DNA of 55,079 bases from Perkinsus olseni (lineage: Eukaryota; Perkinsozoa; Perkinsida). Both the position numbers and the translations under genes were made by a program. Of the stretch, positions 11,301 through 21,400 are shown in pieces. The first letter of the stretch is position 1. Every line of letters begins with the position of its first letter. The notes beneath the pieces were generated by a model that did no database searches, was not told where the DNA came from, and was given only the letters and a program-made list of their open reading frames with translations. The stretch covers positions 1 to 55,079 of the forward strand of contig JABANN010000190.1 of NCBI GenBank assembly GCA_013115125.1. The letters run 5' to 3'.

Positions 11301-14300
11301 CAGAACTGCTGATGGGCCTGCAAACGGTAGAGCCCCGCGTCCCATGGGCACTCTCACAACCAGGCTGAGGAAGCTCTGGGCTACCACCGTGTGGTCGGCG
11401 CCAACGGGTATGAAGCCCGAGCACCCATGTGGCGTCACCTTGGTCAACAACGTTCTCGCTAGGCAACTTGTCCGCCAGCTCGTTCCTTATCTTATCAACC
11501 ACATCGCGTGCATGTCCGAAGAGCATTCGACTGTTCTCGTGGAAGAAGAGGGGATTCTCCACGCCAGAGTACCTAGCAGCTTTTGATAGCAGCCACGAGG
11601 TCTACCCGCCTCTCACCCAGTCGCCATGCTCCTCTTCAGGACAACACACTCTCGGCACTTCCACACCTCAATGGCCGGCATGCCGTATATCGGGCTCGAT
11701 GGGTCGCTGCCTGTGGTAGGGTTAACTATATCGTTCGCACCAAGGACGATACACAGGTCGAAGGAGGCAATGTCCGCATTCACCTGCCACACCGCGGAGT
11801 ACAGCTCACAGCGTTGATGACTAGAGAACGTGGCGACGTCTGAAGCGGGTGAGAGCGACGCACCTCCTCCATCTCAAGCACGATGTCGTATGGCACATTG
11901 GCTTCCGCCAGAAGGACATTCATATGGCCCGGCAGCCGGCCCGCCACAGGATGGATGCCGAAGACCACCACCGCCCCACTGAGGGATGAACGACAAGTCT
12001 GCTGCGGGAACCAACAGGCTTCACAAGGAAAAAGTACTTTCGGTTCCGAAGGAGGTTTGCGATTTCAGAGACCTGCTGCTGACAGCGTGCCACGGCCATA
12101 CCATACCCGGGGACAATGAGTACCTAACAACGGCTCTGATGCACCGCTAGAATTCCGAAACCACTTCGATGGTAACACGGAAGCAGCTGCAGTGGAGTCC
12201 TCCTGGACGACGTCCACTGGAGAGGTTTTACTTTTTTGGCATCAGCCAGTTTTCGAACAAGCTCGGCTGAGTCGATAGTGTGGACCTCGCCAGCCACACC
12301 TCCGCCAGATGGAGCCACCAGCGAGCCGTCCTCCACGCCAAAACCTCCTGAACGAGAAAAGGGAACGCCTTTGAAAGGCTCGATGAGGGCATCCCACCAG
12401 TCGTGAGGGGTCGACAAGCCTACCTTGCAGGACGCTGATGAGGCTGCGATTGATCCCCCTGCACATCATGTCGCTCAGAAGGGCTCCACTGCTGGTAACC
12501 AACGCACCAGTCATCACCAACTGAGAGATCGTTGATATATTCGAATAGCTTCCCCGGGGACATCACCATAGAGTTGGACATCATGAATCCGGATGCTGAC
12601 GTGGCCAGGCCAGAGAGGGAGTTCAGTAAGCTGACGATTACCGGCATGTCCGCACCACCAACCGGCAGAACAATCATGGCCCCTGAAAACGGTGTGTTGC
12701 TGAAGATGTCCTAACAAAGACATCACAGAGACTTTAAAACCTTCCAAAGTGGTAACATTCCGAGAGGGGTAGCTTCCATACTGGGAGTGGAAGAAATATT
12801 ACGACGGATGATTCTAGTCGCACGACCATTCCGCTAGAGCGCGCAGGGCCGTGCGAACGTAACGATGGTCGTCGAGTTTTGATGATTACGGGGACTTGCT
12901 CAGAACTTTGTTCCCATTATGGCGGGAGCTGGAGAAGCACCTTCGACGGACCGCTGGCAATAAGCCGCTCTTCTGCGCGTGGACTCCCGAGCCAAGTAGG
13001 GGAGTTCGACAACGCGCCCTTTTCCATAAATCATCACGAACCGGCAACCAAGGAAGCGGCATTACGGAAACTACTACACGCCCCAGCAGACTCAGCGTGA
13101 ATCCAATACGAGGAGTCGTGATTCGGAGCCACGACCTGTGATTTGGGAGACTGTAGCGTATTTTCTTGCGGTGAAGGAAGTGCGCATGTGCGCGCCCTAA
13201 CGTCCAATAACGCCCACAACCCAAAAATTACACAAAATGTCCCCCAAACCTGAAAACACATGGTCGATGCAGGGCTCGAACCTGCGACCCTCGCGTTATT
13301 AGCACGATGCTCTAACCGACTGAGCTAAACGACCGTTGAGGACAACACACAGGGATCTCCACTGAACGATTGAGATCGTAGGTTGGCCTGGGCAGAGCTC
13401 GGCCGTGATAGTGTAGCAATAGCAGTTGCCTTTTTTGAGTATCGTGGCTCCTAGGTCGATGCAAAGAGTAGCTGAATACTTCAGCAGCAAGAGCACTATC
13501 GTACGTACATATACAGCCTAGCGGCCGCCCGACCTGATTTTCAGACGATCTTGGTACGCCGCGAGACCTTCCGTGAGAGCAGCTATCGATGCGCGAGAGA
13601 GCACCGCCACCCATGCTCCTCAAGCGAGTAATATTAACAGTAGCATTAACATCCAAATCCTTATGAGTCGTTTTTTCCACGATCTGATTCATAGGACTAC
13701 TTCCAGCAAGAAAAACCACCTAGCCCTTAACCGTAACCACACGGGACAGGGACCTGCGCTACATGGTCAGGGAATTTCCATGATGGAAGGAAGGGAAGGA
13801 CTGATCTAGGACTCTAACCGCATTCGATACTCACGATAGTGTCCCCCGGAACCGCTCAATGGCTGGTAATCTCGAAGTCTAGGAAGCGTGACCCACATGC
13901 TAGAGAACGCTCGGGAGAGCCAGGATGACCACTGGCCGTGCACAGAGCTAGAGAGGTCGAACATGCTCACTTCGTTATTTGGTCAGCCTCTCAGAGTACG
14001 GAAGCTCTTAGGAGCGCCCAAGGGGATACTGCGATGAGGTTGTTAGCGGTAGGGGGTATATTCCAGAGAAAAGGGGAAAAAGACGGGAAAGTCCGTCGGA
14101 CAAACAAATGCCATCACGGGGGACTAGCTCAAATGGTAGAGCGCTCGCTTAGCAAGCGAGAGGCACCGGGATCGATGCCCGGGTTCTCCAAAATTATAAC
14201 ATTTACATCAGAAAATTCTCGCTCGCCCATTCGCCGCGGAACTGTGCAAGTGGCCGTTGAGTTGAGTTATGTCTTCAAGCAGAAAATCTTAAACCAGACA

Positions 14301-16542
14301 GTCGCCGACTATCATCCGGGATGCCACTGAATTATACTGTTTCAACTCTCTCAGGAGCGTGTAGGAGTGCAGGAGCGCGATCAGGAGGAATAATTCTCGG
14401 GCTACGGCCAGAGACATCATAGCCAGTCGATGCGTCGTACCACAACGTCTCTCCAAGAGCGTGGAAACTACACAAAAGGTGTCCCGCGGAGCTAAAACTA
14501 GTGGTCGATGCAGGGCTCGAACCTGCGACCCTCGCGTTATTAGCACGATGCTCTAACCGACTGAGCTAAACGACCCTTAAACGATACTTCTCAGACTTCC
14601 CGACGGCATGTCAATTCTGGAGTCAGTCTCCAGAGCCAACAACGGCCCTTCACAATAAGAAGCAGGCGCAAGGAATGTGGTGAGGGAACATACAGCGCAT
14701 GAATCAAAATGGCACCTCGCATATATACGAGAGCACGTGGAACATTTGCTGACTCTCGGATGCCAAGCCGGGAGAATAGTCCCGGGATATTCTACACGTC
14801 CATTCGACCCACCTATCGTGGCGCTTGCCGTCATGTTAGCAAGTAGTGCTCCTGTCCTCACCCAAGGAGTGTTGACCCCACAATATACGGTGGTGAGCAG
14901 AGCCAGCTTAGCCAGACAGAGACCATTGACCGGTCCCCTGAAATGAACACGTAGTGCTCCGATGGCCGCTCTCTTCCTAACGTGTGTAGAACCATTCAAT
15001 GCCACGCGAAATTCAAGCGGTCGACAGTTCTGCAGACGTTTCACTAGCTCCCTAGCACGAAAGCTGCTGCGGTATTGCTCGAATATATATTATTTTCCTA
15101 CCGCAGCTTCATCCCAAGGGGTCGTCCTGGGATGGTTCCATGCAGCTTCAACGCCGCCACAACCGAACCACTGAAGGTCGCCGCACCTAATACGGTTAGC
15201 TCGAAGGAGATATGCTTCAACATGGAGACCTACCGACACTAACGCCGACGAATGTCTCCAACGCCTGGGCGAGAGCTCCCCCTGCTGCAGTTACTGAAGG
15301 GTTCAGATGAGCCGACAAACCGATGAGAACCGCCGCTAGGCCGGTAAAGCTGAGAGGGAAGCTAAAGGGTAGCGAACCCATCTCAAACCGACCTATGGAA
15401 GCCCGCGACCAGCTGCGGCATCTCCTCCATCTGAACGCACGATGCAACACCAAGGCCAACGAGGCAGGCTGTAGCGGCTGTTGGCATGAACAGCCCCATC
15501 GATCGCAAGAGCACCGCTGAGCGATAAAGAACAGCAAAGGTACTCCCGGTGACGCTGGGAACCGAACATCGCTACTACAGGAGGAGTATTGTGGAATCCA
15601 AGTGGTGGCCACGACGGTGACAACTGCCGAGGCCGCACCCACGACCCCAAGCCAGTTGCCTCGTTTGGACGTCTCATGCGAGTTGAGGCCCCGCAGAGAG
15701 AACATGAATAAAATCTAAACAGAAATAAGGCGGTCGTCAGAACCCCTGCCGAAGGTCATTGACTTCACTACCGTCGATGCCATAGGAAGAGTGACGGAGA
15801 GAGCATTGCTGCTGGCAGCCGCGATTGCTGCTCCCGAGGCCTTAGCAAAGGAGGTCACGAGGGCACTCAAACCCGTCGAGCCGACCGACCTGAAGCGGGC
15901 AGTGCGGGAAGGGCGGGGGCGTTGGGCACTCATTACCCAGCAACACTGCCACCCAGCATTGAGGTTGGCAAGGAGCCCAAAAATAGACCACCAGCAGCCA
16001 CGCCCAGCGGTATGTATAGTATACGATGTATTCTGGGCACATGCAGGGCCACTACGCTTTCCTCCTCCTCCTCCTCAGGGTGATCTGAGGTGACACGCCA
16101 ACAATCACGATCGAGGACGTGGTAAAGAGAAGTCAGAGGATCTCGAGAGTGGTGCGGCTAACACGCCCTCTCACCTGATGGCTCTCTGGTGACCTCCCCC
16201 AGCCAGTCGGCCCAGTCCATTGCTGAGGCCTTCGATGAGAGGAACGACCCCGGCTGGCACTCAGCCTCTCCACCCGGGCGATGCAGAATTGTACCTCGTA
16301 GGCAAAAATGAATTATGGAGCCGAGGTCAGCCTCAATTCCTAGCACGGCGCCACAGTGAAGTTATCGATGAGAACCCGCCGGAAAGGCCCGTATCACTCC
16401 AGAATATTTTCCTAGGGGAAGGGTCGGGTGGCTGCGCCGAGGAGGACCATGATGATTCGCTATGATCATCATCCACTTCCAATCCCATACCCCCAGAAGA
16501 ATCAGGAGTAACGGGCCGTGGAGATGAGAACGAAGTGGCCAT
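8387..16542 (-). CDS. NAD(P) transhydrogenase, fused beta-alpha (PntB-PntA)
   Basis: This proton-pumping transhydrogenase passes hydride between NADH and NADP+. Exons on the minus strand spell PntB first: [18 protein letters not shown] near 15.68 kb, [13 protein letters not shown] (15.3), [11 protein letters not shown] (15.15), [14 protein letters not shown] (12.65), [20 protein letters not shown] (11.94) and [15 protein letters not shown] (11.55), which carries the NADP site. PntA follows: [14 protein letters not shown] (11.1), the NAD-binding [18 protein letters not shown] (10.2), a [17 protein letters not shown] segment (9.5), and membrane helices with [17 protein letters not shown] (8.73), ending at TGA 8387. 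The N-terminus, from ATG 16542, adds roughly 170 residues before PntB: a Ser/Pro-rich start, an acidic run and one extra hydrophobic segment. The beta-first order is known from Eimeria, Plasmodium and Entamoeba, opposite to vertebrate NNT. The location could be mitochondrion or plastid-like organelle; the sequence does not decide. Confidence 0.88.
9293..9332. repeat. (CTC)n microsatellite inside the transhydrogenase gene
   Basis: There are about 13 CTC/CCT units. It lies just upstream (minus-strand sense) of the PntA stretch with [13 protein letters not shown], so it is either at an exon edge, giving a run of Arg or Glu codons depending on frame, or a purine-rich intron end. Confidence 0.8.
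13261..13334 (-). tRNA. tRNA-Ile (AAU anticodon), copy 1
   Basis: The reverse complement folds as a 74-nt cloverleaf including the discriminator A, with anticodon loop CTAATAA giving AAT. The A box (TAGCTCAGTCGG) and B box (GGTTCGAGCCC) are intact. A TTTT run follows within about 6 nt, a usual RNA polymerase III stop. There is no tRNA intron. The acceptor stem has one T-T mismatch. Confidence 0.93.
14118..14190 (+). tRNA. tRNA-Ala (AGC anticodon)
   Basis: This is a 73-nt cloverleaf with acceptor GGGGGAC pairing GTTCTCC (two G-U pairs), A box TAGCTCAAATGG, anticodon stem CTCGC/GCGAG with loop TTAGCAA, and B box GGATCGATGCC. It lies opposite in strand to the host gene. No clear T4 terminator is visible close downstream. 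Confidence 0.9.
14502..14575 (-). tRNA. tRNA-Ile (AAU anticodon), copy 2
   Basis: It is identical across all 74 nt to the copy at 13261-13334, but the flanks differ, so the duplicated unit is little more than the gene body. A TTTT follows on the minus strand after CACTAG. Confidence 0.93.
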
Positions 16543-16699
16543 CTGTAATGACCCACCACTGGACAGACAGAAAAGCAGAGAGAGAGGACAGAGAGAGCAT
16601 CCCTTCTCACGATTACAGACCCATCAATCTGATTAACTAGAGACAACACCATCAACTCAAGGTAGAAATGAATAAACACTCCGAGCGAGCCATCCGGTG

Positions 16700-17245
16700 T
16701 CATAGTTGAAGTCCATCATCTGAGGTAGCAGCAGCAGTTACATCATCTTCGTCCTCCTCCGCGTCTTCTGGGCTCTCCCGTGGGTCCCCCCTAACTATCG
16801 TCCAATAGCCCTTAACCTCGTCCTTCTCTACTACCGCCACTACACATGCCTTCCTCACACCTTCCGCCACTCGACGCCACAGTACCAACTCTCGAGGTGT
16901 CGGCCCCTTACCAGCTTCCACCACATGCAACAGCCAGTCACTGTGGCACTTCCTAGGGTCCTTCAGATAGACCACTAGATCACAGCCGTAATTAGGCTGC
17001 ACCCCTACCCACAGGCCTCTACCTGCTAAATGCCTAGCCACCACGTCTCGTCTATGGAGGGGCCCTGTAGCGGCCTTGATAGTATCCAAGTACAGCATCG
17101 GTAGGCCCAATTTGCTGTTCTGTTGAGCGTCGCTTGGGATTGTCCCGACCATTGCACCCATCATCCGGTCGTCATCTAGTTTCCGCCACCCCTCAACGGT
17201 GTGGCACATGCTTGGCCGAAGGGGAAGAGGAGGAACCTCAGCCAT
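16700..17245 (-). CDS. tRNA-splicing endonuclease catalytic-type subunit (Sen2/Sen34-like)
   Basis: This 181-residue protein starts at ATG 17245; the frame upstream has no ATG. Its C-terminal half matches the tRNA-intron endonuclease fold: PNYGCDLVVYLKDPRKCHSDW, cut here as NYGCD with Tyr86 and CHSDW with His101, then GVRKACVVAVV with Lys132. Tyr, His and Lys are the known catalytic triad and all are present, so this is a cutting subunit rather than Sen54 or Sen15. The N-terminal part is short and the C-terminus is acidic. It sits about 160 nt from the transhydrogenase start. The known substrate is intron-containing pre-tRNA; the three tRNAs in this window have no introns. I cannot tell Sen2 from Sen34. 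Confidence 0.72.
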   Translation of the reverse strand: MAEVPPLPLRPSMCHTVEGWRKLDDDRMMGAMVGTIPSDAQQNSKLGLPMLYLDTIKAATGPLHRRDVVARHLAGRGLWVGVQPNYGCDLVVYLKDPRKCHSDWLLHVVEAGKGPTPRELVLWRRVAEGVRKACVVAVVEKDEVKGYWTIVRGDPRESPEDAEEDEDDVTAAATSDDGLQL

Positions 17246-17569
17246 CGGGCAAGCATAACAACTACTACCGGACCACTCCTTTAATTCACGACTACAACTC
17301 AATCACACACGACAGCTACCGAGACTTCGTCGTCTTTGCCGTTGTAGGGTACTACGAGGTAACGGACTGGAACTCTCCGCTGAGTGACAGTAGCAGTAGT
17401 TGATGATACTCCCACACGCGAGATGATGAAGTCAAGGCTTAACGTTAATCTCCTTCCAGTCCGCCGCCTCAGACTCAATTCTTATCGGCCACCTTTACCC
17501 TTACCCTTACCTAAACGGATACCAACTGAAAGCTCAAGAAAACCCGAGAAAGTGGGCAGCCCCGAGATC

Positions 17570-18067
17570 TCAATTACCCTTGCCCTTGCCCTTCCCCTTT
17601 CCTTTACCGAAGCCTCTCTCACGGGCGGCCTTGTTCTTCGGGCCGTCATCAATCTACGACCACAAGCATCGAATCGGTGAACCCTGAGCCCCACAGACTA
17701 CCAGTAAAGTATCCAGAGGAATGTGGTCAGGAAGGATGAAGTAACGGATGGTGCTGCCTAAAGCAACCAAAAATGGCAAAAGAGGCCCATACCACACCTC
17801 CCCCTACTACCGCGAATGGTTAAATGGTCCATACCCACTGGGTTGCGCCCGCGTACCGTAACCTTCACGTTCTTCATATGCGTGTTCATCGATACATCAA
17901 CACCTACAAGCCAGCAGCAGCAGCAGTAGCCTTCGCTGACCAGCAGCAGCAGTAGCAGTACTCTTCCCGAACTCACCTGTGACGGTCCCATGAACAACAG
18001 TGCCATTCTTCAACTCCACAGTCACTGTTTCCGAGTTGAGCTTCTGTAGGAACCGTACGAGCTTCAT
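17570..18067 (-). CDS. SNRPD1: Small nuclear ribonucleoprotein Sm D1
   Basis: There are four exons. The start is ATG 18067 ([20 protein letters not shown]) and the stop is TGA 17570. Introns are 17904-17976 (73 nt), 17758-17810 (53 nt) and 17654-17701 (48 nt), all GT-AG. The spliced product is 107 residues. Sm motif 1 ([19 protein letters not shown]) and the [16 protein letters not shown] and TIRYFILPD segments match Sm D1 closely. The protein is a core ring subunit of U1, U2, U4 and U5 snRNPs. In most eukaryotes the tail is RG repeats that are arginine-methylated. Here it is a [12 protein letters not shown] run with Lys in place of Arg. The first intron carries CTG/CAG repeats. Confidence 0.95.
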
Positions 18068-18447
18068 GAGGATCGATCACAACAACAACCAATGATAACA
18101 CGCTGCCGAAGACACTACTCTCAGACCCGCCTCAACACAGCCCGATAATGATGAAAGAATGGTCTCAAATATGTCGTCGCAAGCAGGGATGAGACTATCG
18201 GACAGCGCGCAGAAGGAGGTGGAAACACTCCTTAGCTCCGATAGTGGGTGATGGTGCGACGAAGAGAAGAAGGTGTGGTACATATGGTAGTTGGGTAATC
18301 ATGACAATAGTATAACAAAAGCAGTTTAGAAAAATCACCAGGCCACGCGATAACCTATCAATGACAGTACTCTGACGGGCTACAAAGGCCTCTTTCCACT
18401 AGGGGAGGAGGGGGGGGGGCGGGGGGCTGTCCAGCAGCAGCAACAGG
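18068..18447. other. spacer with G-rich run
   Basis: Intergenic sequence between two minus-strand genes. It contains a G-rich tract at about 18402-18427 (one run of ten or so G, interrupted once by C). No gene was seen. Confidence 0.5.
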
Positions 18448-21400
18448 CTAATATAAATATTGCCGGAGCTCGGCCATCTCATCATCTTCGCCGCTCTCAT
18501 CTCCAAAATCGCGGCTCATCATGAGCTCCTGCTCCTCGAGATTCTCATCGTATGAGAACATGTAGCTGTCTGGGTTCTCGTCGTATTCTTGGGCGTAGGA
18601 GCCGCCCGCTAGAGCACTCCCACCACCAGCACCGCCAGCAGCACCAGCCCGACTAACACGGCACGTATTGTACTGGCGACCCCAGGCTGGGCATGTATTA
18701 GAGCTGAGAACCTCGTACCTGGCACGGGGCCGATGGTGGCTGCATACGGAAGAAGTAGAAGACGCTACCCTGCGCAGGCTGCTGCTGATGATGCTGCAGC
18801 AAGGGAGGCCAAAACATCAGACACCTCGTGAGGGTCCGCTACAAACCATCTGGCAGGAAAGTGAATGATTACGGGGACAGTGACAAATCTTGCTCACTTG
18901 GCATGACTAGGCTTTTTCCCAACGGACACAGTGAACACCTCAGTACCGCTCTTGCCGTGCTGAGTAGGTGTCTCTGCTTGTGGGCGTCGAGTACTAGTTC
19001 CATGAGAAGCCAGTAGGCCAAGATTACCGCCTTCCTCCTTCCACGGTGGGGCTTGACCGGTATGTGATGACGATGTCGTGCTGAACGGGGGCCTGATCAC
19101 CGCTGTCTAATGCACAACAACGCAGCCAAGCACAGGATGATACCTCCGCAGGCCCGTCCCCAATTGATTGAGATCACGATGGATGCTGCCCGAGTTGAGG
19201 CCAAGCGTCCGCTGAGGTCGCTCCACAGAACTGCTATGACCAGCAGAATCGGTCGGAGAAGGTGGATGGTGCCTCGGACCTACACAGGCCAGAATCACCC
19301 AACGCTCGAGGGCAGGCGTCCCCCAAAGCTGGGCCTACTTTCACTGTGAGCTGCAGCCACAGGAGAAGGCTTGGGCTCATACAAGCTCTTCAACTTCTCG
19401 AACATGAGTTCATCAGATTGATCATCACCCATGGCCAATACCTATTCAAGAGAGTCGAGGAGAAGTCCATCTCCCGAGTACTTACGAAGTCGGGTTGACC
19501 GCGTATATTAGAAAGCTTCTGGAGGATGGTCTGTGCCGCTACGCCCTTATTCACCCCCTTCAGCTTGATCTCTACGTAGCCCTTACCGCATACTACTTCT
19601 ACATTATACCTGAGGCAATCGCTAATCGAACCGCAGTGCTCATCGAGGCTCATCGCCTTACGTGTCGAGGAGCTCCTCCAAGCTGTTGGCCAGCTCCTTT
19701 GCCTGCCACTGTCCGAAGTCAGGATCCGCGTCCCCATACTGCCACACCAGGGCCGATCCCTTGTACTCGATATACGACCCCTGCGTTCGAGCAACGTACC
19801 TACAACCACGTCACCGACCTGGTCAACAGCAAAGGCATTTCTACTGTTTCATCAGCTCCATAGCGATAGCCTTCCATGACGTGTCGTCCCTCTCAGAAGC
19901 ATAGCTGTCGCCTGAAGGGAGGAAAGTCGAGTGCGCAGATCCAACCAGACCCTGCCGTCCTACTGAGCAAGCACTCCCAATGGCGACGTGAGGGAGAGGC
20001 ACCCTGCTGATTATCAGGGCCGTTAAGAGCCGGGACTTGATAGTAGTAGCCATGCTCAGCTGCCAGACCTACACCCGGGCATGTGAGAGCTTAGCGACTC
20101 AGTAGCCCTGCCCTACCGATATGATCAACACTGCTGAACCACTTTTCAAGATGGTCCGGACTGCGACCACTCAGCACGACCACAACGTTACGAGGATCTC
20201 GGCAGATAACCCTGATAGAGCGACATAAGGCGAGGTGTACGCTAGGGACGCTGACCTGAGCATCTGCAGGACCTTCTCACTAGGTGGGCTACCATGCATG
20301 TGCAAGTTGCTGAGCTCCCCTTCGCTGGATGTGCTCGGGAACTCCGGAGAGGAGGCCCGAGGGGAGCCGTAGGCATTTCGGGAAATGTACGATGTCGAAC
20401 ATAATGTACCTGGTAGACATTTTGTGAAGTGCAAGGGTCAACCTAAGATACGCTTACCTTCATTATCCAGGAACAGTACTCTGAACTTAGCCCTCTTGTA
20501 AGCAGCAAGGATCTCATCATGTTCCAGTCTTTGAAAGTCCTCCGACAGTCCCATCAACCTACAGGCAGCTCCCTCAGCGCACCACGGCCAGTGAAGGTCT
20601 CACCTAAAGTTGGCGCCAAATCCATAAGTGATGTACATCATCTCAGCCTTCTTCCGAGCGCGGCGAAGATCACATAGGAAATCTTCAGCCCAGGACAGCA
20701 GGGAATGGCTCGATACATAGGCAGTATCACGATACAGGCGCTCGGCCAGCTCAGGCGTGCCCTAAAAAGAGCCCACCACAGGTAGAGGCGTCAACAGTTG
20801 GTGGCAGGCTGCTTACAAGCATGTGTTTGGCGTCTTGAATAGCTACGACGAGCTTATCAGTATTCCATGGGTTGACGCTGAGACTGCCAATGAGTACTCT
20901 AGAACAGCCCGAGAACTCGCTGCAAATGACCGCCCCTCTGAGATTAGTGGGGCTAGTCGGTGGCAAGGCAGCACGGGCTACATAATACTCGAAGGGAACT
21001 GAAACACACTCCTCCATGGCAGCCGTCAAAGGGCGGTGGACATACCCAAGTTTAGGCCAGACTTCACACTGGTGTCCAGCAGGACGTCCGCAACGCGCAA
21101 TAATGCCATCCGATCAACGGCGCTCAGAGGGCCAGACTCAAAGTGGATAACTAAGGGAGCGAGTAGTGGCACTACGGAAAGTCTCGCCATGGCGGAAGCT
21201 ACCTTCGCATCCAAACTGGTCATTAATTGCTTCAGCGATCTGCGTCAGTTCGCTTGCCCTGAGGACCAGAGTTTCCAGAGAGCTCCTCCTTGGCAACCAC
21301 CACTTACAGTTTGTAGGCGAGTGTGACCGAGTGAGTCTTGGGCACATAAGCATGTTGGCGGAGTACGGCCCGTCCCACGACGTTGGGATGCTGTTCGAGG

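Larger units (their letters stand above)
12683..14812 (-). other. 2.1 kb intron of the transhydrogenase holding three tRNA genes
   Basis: The donor is GTGGG after the exon ending MTASATI and the acceptor is TTTTCAG before the exon [12 protein letters not shown]. The join is in frame and reproduces the continuous PntB sequence without missing residues. All other introns of this gene that I placed are about 35-160 nt, so this one is exceptional. Besides the tRNA genes at 13261-13334, 14118-14190 and 14502-14575 I see no coding exon in it. Confidence 0.7.

Noticed and set aside
10933-11586. 217-codon plus-strand open frame
   Set aside because: It is antisense to the transhydrogenase exons around the PntB-PntA junction, whose minus-strand frame has clear homology. 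Its Ser/Thr/Pro-rich composition is typical of a shadow.
17497-17600. Telomere-like CCCTTA/CCCTTG repeats
   Set aside because: The second run is the coding sequence for the Gly-Lys tail of Sm D1 read on the other strand, and the first is only about three units just beyond the stop, so not a telomeric array.
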